Positions 35,462-47,852 of a DNA stretch of 64,000 nt are shown one piece after another; position 1 is the stretch's first letter, and every line of letters starts with the position of its first letter. The notes under the pieces are model-generated. The model saw nothing but the letters and a program-made list of their open reading frames with translations. It searched no databases and was not told the origin of the DNA. The DNA comes from Muscardinus avellanarius (lineage: Eukaryota > Chordata > Mammalia > Rodentia > Gliridae): assembly GCA_963383645.1 (NCBI GenBank), contig OY726578.1, positions 22,488,388 through 22,552,387 of the forward strand. Direction: 5' to 3'. A program made the translations under genes and the position numbers.

Positions 35462-36240
35462 GCAAAGCCAGCTCCAGGTCAAGGGGACATCAAGTGTACC
35501 AATTAAAAAATTCACCATCCTGGGTGTGGTAGCGCACGCTTGTCATCCCCGCGCTTGGGAGGCGGAGGCAAGAGGATCACACAGGTTCGCAGCCAGCCGC
35601 GCTGGCTTAAGAGACCCTGTTTCCAAATAAAAATATAAAATAGGCCGGGCGTGGTGGCGCACGCTTGTAATTCCTGCGCTTGGGAGGCAGAGGCAGGAGG
35701 ATCGAGGCCAGCCACGCTGGTTTAAGAGACCCTGTTTCAAAAATACAGAAAATAGGTCTGGGAGTGTAGCCCAGAGGTAGAAGGGCTTCCAGGAACCCCA
35801 GTACCACCCAAAAAAAAAAAATATATATATATATATATTAGGTCTGGGAGTGTAGCCCAGAGGTAGAAGGGCTTCCAGGAACCCCAGTACCACCAAAAAA
35901 AAAAAAAAAAAAAAAAGAATTCACCAATAGCCCAACTTGCCCAAAAACCCATGAGCTTAATTACCTGTTTACCGATCCTAAGTAATTTTACAATCTATGG
36001 GGGAACTTATCAATATTAAATTCTTTTTTTTTTTTCAGTACTAGGGATGGAACCCAGGGGCATTCTACCTCCGAGCTACACCCCCAGCCCTATTTTTTAT
36101 TCTTTATTTTGAAACAGAGTCTCACTGAGTTGCAAAGGGCCTCACTAAATAGTAGCTGAGGCTGTCCGCAAACCGCAATCCTCCTGTTTCATTATCAATA
36201 TTAAATTCTACCGATGTTAAAGAGTATAAAATCTTTGATT

Positions 36241-36280
<40 letters not shown>

Positions 36281-37433
36281 TCCTTCTTTCTTTCTTTTTT
36301 TCTTAATTGTGGTACTGGCAGGGTTGAGCCCAGGGACATTCTACATCTGAGCTACACCCCCAGCCCTACTTTTATTTTTTTAATTTTGAAACAGGGACTC
36401 ACTAAGTTGCTGGGAGTCTCGCTAAATTGCTGACGTTGGCCTTGAACCCTCCTGTCTCAGCCTCCCAAATACTGGGATAACAGAAGTGTGTCGCCACGCC
36501 CAGACTTTATATGTTTTTTTTTTTCTAATTTTGAAACGGAGTCTCACTAATTTACTGGGTCTGGCCTTGAACCTGTGATCCTCCTGTCTCAGCCTCAAGT
36601 ACTGGGATGACAGGCATGTCTTCAAGGTAGGCTTCCATTTGACAACATAGATGCTTTCCCAGGGCAGCTTCACCTAGGGACGGGGCCTGTCTCCACCGCA
36701 GTATACGCCCATGGGGACGGGCTCTCCTTGAGGCAACTGAAGGGCCCCAGCTCTGTGGGATACCCTCCTGCCTCACCCTGCGGTTCTCAAATCAGATAGG
36801 GGACTGTCCCGTAGTCTCCTTGTCAGACACAACAGGAATCGAAAGAAGCTGCCTTGAGCTGGGCGTGGTGGTGCACACTTGTGATCCCAGTGCAGGCTCT
36901 CAGCAACTTAGTGAGACCTTGTTTCCAAATAAGAAATAAAATGGGTTTAGACGGGCATGGTGGTGCACGCTTGTAATCTCAGTACTTGGGAGGCTGAGAC
37001 AGGAGGATGGCGTATGTCTGAAGCCAGCCTCAGGAACTTAGTGAGACCCTGTTTCCAAATAAAATATAAAATAGGTCTGGCGATGTACCCCAGAGGTAGA
37101 GGGTCCCTGGGTTCCAACCTCAGTACCATAAATAAATATAAATTAATTAAGTAAAATAGGTTTGGGTGTGTAGCCCAGAGGTAGAGTGCCTCTGGGTCCC
37201 ATCTCCAGTACGATAAATAAATAAATAGCCAGGCGTGGTGGCACCCGCTTTTAATCCCAACATGTGGGAGGCTGAGACAGGAGGATCGCGGTTCGCGGAC
37301 AGCCTCAGCTACTTAGTGAGGCCTTCTGCAACTCAGTGAGACCCTATTTCAAAATAAAGAATGAAAGATAGGGTAGGGGGTGTAGCTTGGAGGTCAAATG
37401 CCTCTGAGTTCCATCCCCAGACCCACAAAAAAA

Positions 37434-37481
<48 letters not shown>

Positions 37482-40400
37482 AATTGCCTTTAGCCAGGTG
37501 TGACGACACACACCTGTAATCCTAGTACTTGGGAGGCTGAGACAGGAGGCTCATAGGTTCCAGGCCAGCCTCAGCTACTTAGTGAGGCCCTCTGCAACTC
37601 AGTGAGACATTTTTTTCAACATAAAGCTAGAGGTGTAAGAGGTGGAAGGCCCCTGGGATCCATTCCCTGCAACCCCCTCCATCGACACAAAAGGCCGGCT
37701 CTGCAGCGCAGTTTGACTCTGCTCCTTGGGTCTAGGCTGCCTCCCTCTCTCCCTCCTGGAACCCAGGCCTTCGTGCGTGCTAAGCGCGCTCTCCCACGCG
37801 GAGCCCCCGTGCACCGGGCTAGTTTCTGGCGTGGTTTAACTGCACACCTACGGCCCAGCAATCACACTTGCTAATCGGCACACACACCTGCCCGAGCTCC
37901 AGGCCCTGCAGCCACACTGCGCATGCCCACACGCAGACACACCTGCCCGGCGTCGGTCCCTGGGGCTGCACTGACCTGTCGAGAGATAATGAGCTTCCCC
38001 AGCGGCATCGGGGCTCCGTTTTCGGTCGCTATCCTCTTTAGGGTGGCCACTGCCTTTTCCTGGTTCCCAGACAGCACGTCGTACCTGGCGCTCTCCGGCA
38101 GCCACTGGAGGAGGGAGAAAAGGCAGGAGGCCCAGAGGTGGCCGGTTAGGGCGGACAGAACGCTCCCTCCCGGCCACATCATTTGTGGGTGGATGTGGCC
38201 CTAATGTTGGGGCTCAGAGTCAGAGGCCAGCCTCCCCGTCCCTGGTCAGAGGCCTGCCTCCCCGTCCCTGGCCCTGCCGTCTGTTTTTCGGTTGTGTGAT
38301 CTCGGGCCATGCGTGGACCTCTCTGTTCTTCCGTGTCTTTGCCCATAAAGTGGGGGCGATAATAGATCCTACCTTGTGAGCCTTACTGGGGATCGATTGC
38401 AGGCAGAGGTGTTCTATCTCTGAGCCACACCCCTATCTCTATATCCCCATCTCTATTTTATTATATTATATTATTTATTTATTTTGCGGATCTGGGGACG
38501 GAACCCAGAGGCATTTGACCTCCAAGCTGCACCCCCTGCCCAACTCTTTATTTTGAAACAGGGTCTCACTGAGTTGCGAAGGGCCTCACTAAGTAGCCGA
38601 GGCTGTCCGCGAACCGTGATCCTCCGGTCTCAGCCTCCCGAATGCTGGGATGACAAGCGTGAGCCACCACGCCCGGCTTCTATTTTATTTTGAAACAGGG
38701 TCTAAGTTGCTGGGGTTGGCCTCAAACCTGAAATCCTCCTGTCTCAGCCTCCGTTCCAATTTCTGGGATTCTAGGCATGAACCACCAGGCCTGACCCTCT
38801 TCAGGTTCTTGACAGGATTAAATGGAATCATCCAGACAAAGCGCTTGGCACGGTGCCTGGCATGAGTCACCGTGGTTACTATTATCCTCACCCGCTGCTA
38901 TTGAATTAAATGGTGACCAACATTAAACTGTCACACCAGGTTCCCCAGAAACTCTACCTCACCTGTGTTCAGCATCTTAAAGTAAGATCTTTAAGCCTAA
39001 TAGAGTGCCAACTCCAAATGAGATAAGTATTTTTTTTCTGTACAACTAAGCAAGAGAGGTCTGTGAAACAGTAGCTCTAGTAGAGAAAGCGTACAACAGA
39101 GTTCTGTTTTTGATTTGCTGTGTGCTTTTTGACAAGTTCATCAGCCTCCCTGAGTCTCAGTTTCCTCATCAGTAAAATGGGGATATAGCAGAGATTCCTA
39201 ATGTCCACCAGAATTCATTCTTTCCTTACTATAGTGTAGAGTTATCTTTGGATGAGGCTGCCCAGCTGTGGACTACATTTCCCAGCTTCCCTTGCAGCTA
39301 GTTGGGACCATGTGACTTGCTTTCACCAATAGAGTTGTCTTTGGATAAGGCTGCCCAGCCTTGGACTAACATTTCCCAGCTTCCCTTGCAGCTAGTCGAG
39401 ACCATGTGACTTGCTTTCACCGGATTATCCCAGGGCAGGACAGTTAGGAAGTGGGTGTGCAGTCTCCATTTTCCCTTCTCTGTCTGTTATCTGCATGTGG
39501 AAGACTCCAAAAGCCAGAGGGGATGGCAGAGCCACACTCTGGAAAGAACCTGGGCCCAGAATCCCATTGGCCAATCAGAATGCTCATCTCACCTGACATG
39601 TTAGTGAGAAATAAACTCCTATTGGATTGAGCTAATGACTTTGTGGGCTTTGCTATGAGAACTGGAAGAAATCTCACACCCCATCCTGGGGCCACTCAAG
39701 CCTTGTTTCCTTGTCTCACTTCCCGATTTATAAAGATCTTCAAAGATGGCTTTGGTGTCATTCTCCACCCAGTACTTTCCCACCAAAATCCAGCCAAGTG
39801 CCAGGTAGAAAAGGAGAGCCCTTAAGGGATACGCACGAAACATAGAATGGCGAAGAGCAGGAGCGGCAGGGCCGAGAGGAGGAGCAGCCAGCGCCAGCCC
39901 AGGCTGGGCATCACAAACACAGCCAGAATGACCTCGAACACGGTCCCGATGGCCCAGAAGACCTGGCACAGAGAGTCGGGTCAGCGGCAGACACAGACAG
40001 CAATTGCGGGCTCATCGGAGACAAGGGGGTCCATTGGGTTGGGCAGAGCTGGGTCCTGCGAGGTCAGAGCAGCACCCTCCTCCTGCGGACGGGACTGCTG
40101 GGCCAGGCCTTCCTACTGCCCAGCTCCTGAGGGTCCTGTCCACACGGGGCAGGGTTTGCACGGTGCCCTCCAGAGCTGTGCAGCCCGGCGGCTCTGCCCC
40201 AGGCCAACACAACCAATATCGCATCGGTATGATGGCGGATACATCGAGGGGAATTTTGTTGATGTGTGGTACTGAGGATTAAACCCAGGGTCATTCTGCC
40301 TCTGAGCTACCCCACCCAGCCATATTTTATTTTTTATTTTGAAACAGGGTTTAGCTAAGTTACCATGCATTGGTCTTAAACCTCCTGTCTCATCCTCCAA

Positions 40401-40501
40401 AGGACTAGAATTACAGGTATATGCCACCATACCTGGCTTAATTATTTATTTATACTTTTTGCAGTACTGAGGATTGAACCTAGGGGCATTCTACCTCTGA
40501 G

Positions 40502-40545
<44 letters not shown>

Positions 40546-41546
40546 GAGTCCTATTTTTTTATTTTTTATTTGAAACAGGGTCTAAGTTGCAGGGGGCCTC
40601 ATGAAATAGCTGTGAACCCGTGATCCTCCTGTCTCAGCCTCCCAGGTACTGGGATCACAGAAAATGTCCCACCATGCCTGGCTTATCTGTTTCCTTTTTC
40701 TTTTGAAACAGGGTCTTGCCAGGTTGCAGGAGGCCTCACTAAGTTGCTGCAGCTGGCCTCAAACCTGGGGTCCTTCTGTCTCAGCCTCCCACGTACTGGA
40801 ATGACAAGCATGCTCCATCATGCCCGACTTGTTATATTTAAGAACTTCCTTTTCCATTCCCCGTGGTTTGGAACATAGAATGAGCTGCCAGAGAATCAGC
40901 ATCCCTTAGAGGTCCAGCCCCTCCTCCTTACCTCTATCAGCAGAATACACTTGGCCCTGGCTTTCATGGGAAGGAACTCAGCATACAGTGTTACCCTGTG
41001 GGTCAAAGGGAGAGGAAGGGGTTAAGGTCAGGACTGGGTGGAAGGTTGCTATAGCGTCCTTCCTCCCTCCTTCCTTCCTTCTTTCTTTCCTTCCTTCCTT
41101 CATTGTGTATGGTACTAGGCATTGAACCAGGGGCATTCTGCCTTTGAGCTATACTCTCAGCCCTTTATTAACTTTTTATTTTGAAACAGGGTTACTGAGG
41201 TTGGCCTCAAACCTGCGATCCTCTGGCCTCAACCTCCCTAGGACTGGGATTACGTGCGCACCTGCGCCTCTGCGCCCAGTGGTGTCAAAACCCCCAGGGC
41301 CCACAATAAAGTGGGTACTGAAAAATCTCTCCAAATGAGCTACTTGTTCTTGAAGCTTCTGTGTCACAGGCTGCGTGCAAGACACACTTTGGGTATTATC
41401 ATTCCATATTAATATACATAGGGCTGTACTTTATTGTTTATTATTATTATTATTGTTATTATTACTATTATTTTGCTGTGCTGAGGAATCAAACCCAGAC
41501 CCTTGAGCATGCAAAGCGCTCTATCACTTGTCCACATTTCTTTTCT

Positions 41547-41594
<48 letters not shown>

Positions 41595-44223
41595 ATTTTT
41601 GAGGCACTGGGGATGGAACCCAGGGGCATTCTACCTCCAAGCTACACCCCCAGCCTTAGTTTTTATTCTTTATTTTGAAACGGGGTCTCACTGAGTTGCA
41701 AAGGGCCTCGCTAAGTAGCTGAGGCTGTCCGCGAACCGCGATCCTCCTGTCTCAGCCTCCCAAACGCTGGGATGACAAGCGTGTGCCGTCATGCCCGGCT
41801 TGCTGCATTCGTTTTAATTAATTAATTAATTTATATTTATTTATTTTTGTGGTACTGGGGGTGGAACCCAGAGGTTTTCTACCTCCGGGCTATACTCCCA
41901 GACTTTTTTTTAAAATATATTTTATTTGGAAACAGGGTCTTCACTAAGTTGCTGAAAGCCTCATTAAGTAGCTGAGGCTGGCTTCGAACCCGTGCGATCC
42001 TCCTGTCTCAGCCTCCCAAGCGCGGGGATTACAAGCGTGCGCCACCACACCCGGCTTCGCCGCATTCGTTTTAACAGCTTGTGAGGTTTTACCATTCCTG
42101 TGGTGTGTGCACCCCTCTGGGTGTTAATGTATTTGCAGCCCAAGCCTCGGGCACATCTCTCCCTATCATCAAGGGCTCTCCTTTGGCTGTTATTTATAGC
42201 AGTTCATTAGGAAAAACTGAGCAGCTCCAGCTTCACCCAAAGTATGGTAATAATTACGATCCCGCTGACAAGCGAAGAAACAGGCGTTTAGCAATTCCCA
42301 CAAGCGGCCCATTCTGGCATCAATCAATCCCATGGCAGACAGCTACACCAAGCAGCTACGCCAAACAGCTACGCCGACACCCTGGGCCATTAGAGATTCG
42401 CCTTTTGGATCACACGCCTGGAAAGAAATGACCTGCTGCCTGGTTTGGTGTTCCCGTGGTATAAAGAGCTGAGCAAGGTCGGACGACAGGCTGCTGAACC
42501 AGCCTGAAGAACCTTCCCAGGCAGATGTCAAGGGCGAGCTGGTGGGCAGCTACCTGTGGCATTTATCGTTGTTTTTCTTTTCTTCTTTTGTTTTTTTGTT
42601 TTTGTTTTGTTGCTAGGGATTGAACCCAGGGGCATTCTACCTCTGAGTCGCACCCCCAGCCCTTTTTATTTTTCAATTCAAAACAGGATCTAGCCGGGCG
42701 TGGTGGCGCACGCTTGTAATCCCCGCGCTTGGGAGGCAGAGACAGGAGGATCGCGCTGGTTCGGAGCCAGCCTCGCTGGCTTAAGAGACTCTGTTTTCAC
42801 ATAAAAATGTTAAAAAATAGGTCTGGGAGTGTAGCCCATGGGAGTGTATCTCAGAGGTAGAAGGGCTTCCAGGAACCCCAGTACCACCAAAAAAAAAAAA
42901 AAAAAAAACAGGATCTAGCCGGGCGTGGTGGCACACACTTGTAATCTCAGCATTCAGGAGGCTGAGACCGGAGGATCGCAGTTTGCGGACAGCCTCAGCT
43001 ACTTAGCGAGGCCCTCTGCAACTCAGTGAGACCCTGTTTCCAAATAAAGAATAAAAAATAGGGCAGGGGGTGTAGTTCGGAGGTCAAATGCCCCTGGGTT
43101 CCATCCCCAGACCCCCACTACACACAAAAACAGGGTCTCACTAGGGTTGCTGTTCTTACTGACACTGGCCTGGAACCAGCGATCCTCCTGTCTCCCAAAT
43201 ACTAAGATTACAGGTATGTACCATCACCCCTGGCTTATCTTTGTGTGTGTGTGTGTGGGGGGCGGGTACTGGGGGTGGAACCCAGGGGCATTCTACCTCT
43301 GAGCTACACCGCAGCCCTGTTTTTAATTCTTTATCTTGAAAAAGGGTCTCAGTAAGTTAGGAGGGCCTCACTAAGTACCTGAGGCTGGCTGCACGTCCTC
43401 CACGCTGAGCAACCCTCCCACCTGAGCATACTTAGCTTGGGCCAAGTTGATCCAGCTCAGCCACCTGGGTTAAGGGTGTTTCTGCACAGACACACAGCGC
43501 CCTCTACTGGTCATAAAACGCTACGCCTCCCCTCCTCGTGCCAACTTGGACTTTGCTTATTTGCATGAGAAGATGCTTGCAATCAGAGGGGATGATCATT
43601 TCGGGGGTTGCTTATTTGCACCTTCTACATTTTCTGAAATAAAATCTTACTGTTTGCGAGGCTAAAAACACAGCACCACTGAAGTCCTTTGCTTGAATTA
43701 GAGCCCGTTCTTTCCTGACGCCCCTCCGGAGACAGAAAGTAAAATATTAACTCGGCATCTTAGCTGAACATGACCTTCTGAGCGCATCCGCGCCCAAGCC
43801 TTTGCAGGATCTGCTCAGCGCCATCAGACAGCTCTGGCTTCGAATCCAGTTGCAACTGGCTTGCAAAAGGCGCTCTAGTGTGCTGTCCTCATCCCAGCGC
43901 CTCCCCTCTGTGGATCTGTGCCTCTTCCAATCAGAGTTGGGGGTGTGACTCGCGAGAGAGCACGTGCCTAGGCCCCGGGTCCCATCTCCAGCCCGCAGGG
44001 GGAAAAGAAACAAGAAATCCCAACACGCATCTATTTCTTCCACCCTGGAGCCCGGGCTGCCTGATAACTTGCAGAAGTGGATGGGTGCTCGCTTAGCCTG
44101 CAGGAGGCTCAGCCTCCTGGGTCACTCTGATACCTGCCCAGGGCCTGTGACCAGGAGTGCAAGCGGGAGGCTGAGAGGCTCAGGAAGTACAGATGAGCCA
44201 GGTGTGTCTTGTTCACCAGCCCA

Positions 44224-44269
<46 letters not shown>

Positions 44270-44424
44270 GGGATTGAACCTGGGGCCTTGCACATGTTAG
44301 GCAAGTTGGGGATGTAGCTCATCCATTGAGCTACATCCCCAACCCCTGAAGTCTTTTTAATTATTGTCTTGGTTTGGATACGGCATGTCACCCCAAGGTC
44401 TCACATTTTATCCCCATTGTAAGG

Positions 44425-44456
<32 letters not shown>

Positions 44457-47400
44457 TACTAGGGGTAGAGCCCAGAGGCTTTCTACCTCTGGGCTATACT
44501 CCCAGACCTATTTTATATTTTATTTGGAAACAGGGTCTCACTAAGTTGCTGAGAGCCTCACTAGGTACCTGAGGCTGGCTTCGAACCCGTGCGATCCTCC
44601 TGTCTCTCAGCCTCCCAAGCGCAGGGATTACAAGCCTGCGCCACCACGCCCGGCCTTTGTAAGGTTTTAAGAGGGAATAACTTAATACCACAATGGTGTC
44701 TAGAGATGGGGCCTTTGAGAGGCGATTAGGATAAAGCCATCAACATAAAGCCCCACGACTGAACCCTGGTGACTTTCTAAGCAGAGGGAGAGAGACTAGC
44801 AAACACACGTGCCTCCATCTCTCGCCACCACGTGGGGCCTCCTGCTGCCTGGAGCCTCTCTTTAACCTGGGACCAGGGCGACAAACCCAAGGAGACCTCT
44901 CTTCTTTCTGCCCCACCCAGCCTGTGGCCTTGTAGCCTCAGTAACAGAAAACAGATAGCCTAATACAGTATAAAGACTTCTAGCTGGATGTGGTGGTGCA
45001 CACCAGTCATCCCAGCACTTGGGAGGCTGAGACAGGAGGATCACGGGTTCGAGGATAGCCTCAGCAAGTAGCGAGACTCCCATCAACCTAAGGAGACCCT
45101 GTTTCAAAATAAAACTAAACCGGGCGTCTGGACATAACACTTGAGAGACTGAGACAGGAGGATCACAGGTTCGAGGACAGCCTCAGCAACTACTGAGATT
45201 CTCATCAACCTAGCGAGACCCTGTTTCCAAATAAAAATAAAATAGGTCTGAGGTACAGCTCAGAAATACAATGCCCCTGGGTTCCACCCCCAGTGCCACA
45301 ATAAAATAATAAAATAAAATAAAATAAAATAGGGCTGGAGGTATATAGCTCAGAGGTAGAATGCCCCTGGATTCAATCCCAAATACCACCCCAAATAAAT
45401 AAACAAATAAGTAAGTAAATAAATAAACATAAAAAATAAAGACATCTGCTGGGCGTGGCGGTGCACGCTTGTAATCCCCGCGCTTGGGAGGCGGAGACAG
45501 GAGGATCGCACAGGTTCGAAGCCAGCCACGCTGGCTTAAGAGACCCTGTTTCCAAATAAAAAATATAAAATAGGTCTGGGAGTGTAGCCCGGAGGTAGAA
45601 GGGTTTCCAGGAACCCAAATACCACCCCCCAATAAATAAATAAATAAATAAATAAATAAAATAAATAAAATAAAGACATTCGATGGTTGAGCTTTTAACA
45701 ATTAGGCAGAAAAAATATCCTATTTATCTATTTGTATGAAGAGCTACAATTGGGCGGTGCTATTCTAAATGAATGGAAACTCTTAATTATACTTAATGAC
45801 ATAAAGTATCTTCGGCTAAGTGCTTCCGAATAATGAACATAGGGGAGCCATTTTTATAACTAGACAAGAACACCGGCTAATTAAGATGTAATTAGTTTTA
45901 TGTAGATGTGCCGAGGAGCCAGCGGCTCTATTGGGTGGCTGAATATTTCTCCTGTCCTTTGGTTCTAGTTTGATTTGCTGTCTTCACAAATAAAGAGCTA
46001 TCTAGCGGAGCAGGTGAGAGAGTGGGATTAGGAGGCCAGGTGACATTTAAACCTCGGCTGTCTTTGACTACGCGTTTCATCTTGGACAAGTTATTCCATG
46101 GCTTAAAGTACAGTTTTTTTTTCTTCTTTTCTTATTTTTTGGAGGGTAAAGGGGGTTAGCCTGGGGGTATTCTACCTCTAAGCTACAACCCCAGCCCTAT
46201 TTTTATTCTTTATTTTGAAACAGGCCCTCACTAAGCTTAGAGGGCCTAAGTAGCTGAGGCTGATCATGAACCTGCCGTCCTCCTGCCTCGGCCTCCCAAA
46301 TACTGGAATTACAAACTTGTGCTACCATGGCCGGTTCTTTTTGTTGTTGTTGTTTTTGACACAGGGTCTTGCTAGGTTGCTTAGAGTTTTATTAAGTTGC
46401 TGAGGCTGTCCTTGAACCTTCAATTCTCCCGTCTCAGCCTCCCAAGTACTAAGATTATAGATAAGTACCACTATGCCCTGATCTTTTCTTTCTTTGGTAC
46501 TGAGATTGGATCCAGGGGAGTTCCGCCACGGAACTACATCTCCGGCATTTTTTTTTTTTTTTTTGAGATGGGATCTTGCTAAATTGCCCAGGCTGACTGT
46601 AAATTATAATCAATTTGCCTCAATTTCCCAAGAATATGGGGTTACAGGTGTGTACCACTATGCCCAGTGCTTTTTTTTTAAAACGGGTCCGGGGGTGGAA
46701 CCCAGGGGCATTCGACCTCCAAGCTACACCCCCTGCCCTATTTTTTGTTCTTTATTTTGAAACCGGGCCTCACTGAGTTGCAGAGGGCCTCACTATTTGG
46801 CTGAGGCTGTCCGCGAACCACGGGTCTCAGCCTCCCAAGTGCTGGGATGACAAGCGCGCACCACCACCACCACCCCGGCTTGCCCAGAACTTTAAATCTA
46901 GGTTTTTTTTTTTTAACCTGTCTCAGCTTCTCAAGTACTGGAATTATAAGCGTGCGCCACCACAGCTGGCTCTGGTGAGGTCGTACTTAATATGTTTTGA
47001 TTGCACAGACTCCGTGAGGGACAGCCCATACATCCTGTATTTTTTCATGTAGACACCAGTGGAATCATAGAAGAAGCAGCCTACGGGCTTAGAGAAAGGC
47101 CAAGACCACACTCCAGTCATCCCTGCCCGTGATGTTGGGTTGGAAGGGACCCACCAGATCGCCCCGGGGTTCTGCCTCTCTTGGGTCCCTTGATGGCTCT
47201 CTCCTTCCTTCTGGTCTTTGAACCCATCATCCGTAATTGTCGGATCTTTTTTGTGAGCAGAAGGTTGGATGCCATAAAATGACAAGTGACGGTCACTCAG
47301 GGCTATCACCTGCAGCCAGGTAATAATCAGACCTACTTAAGGTTAGCTAGGGAAAAGTTCCCGTTCCTTGGCTAGGCCCCTGAGTAACACCCAGATCCAG

Positions 47401-47764
47401 CTTTAAAAGGTTACAGAAGCCGGGCGTGGTGGCGCACGCTTGTCATCCCAGCATTCGGGAGGCTGAGACCGGAGGATCGCGGTTCAGACAGCCTCGGCTA
47501 CTTAGCGAGGCCCTCTGCAACTCAGTGGGACCCTGTTTCAAAATAAAGAATAAAAAATAGGGCTGGGGTGGAGCTCAGAGGTAGAATGCCCCTGGGTTCC
47601 ATCCTCAGTACGGGGGGGGGGGGGGAGTCACAGAAGACAGACCTACACCCTTCAGCATGTCTCAAGAATGAGGAGTGAAGCTAAGAAGGGGGAGGGTGCA
47701 ATACTTGGGAGGCTAAGACAGGAGGGTTACAGGTTCAAGACCAGCCTCAGCAACTTAGGGAGAC

Positions 47765-47852
<88 letters not shown>

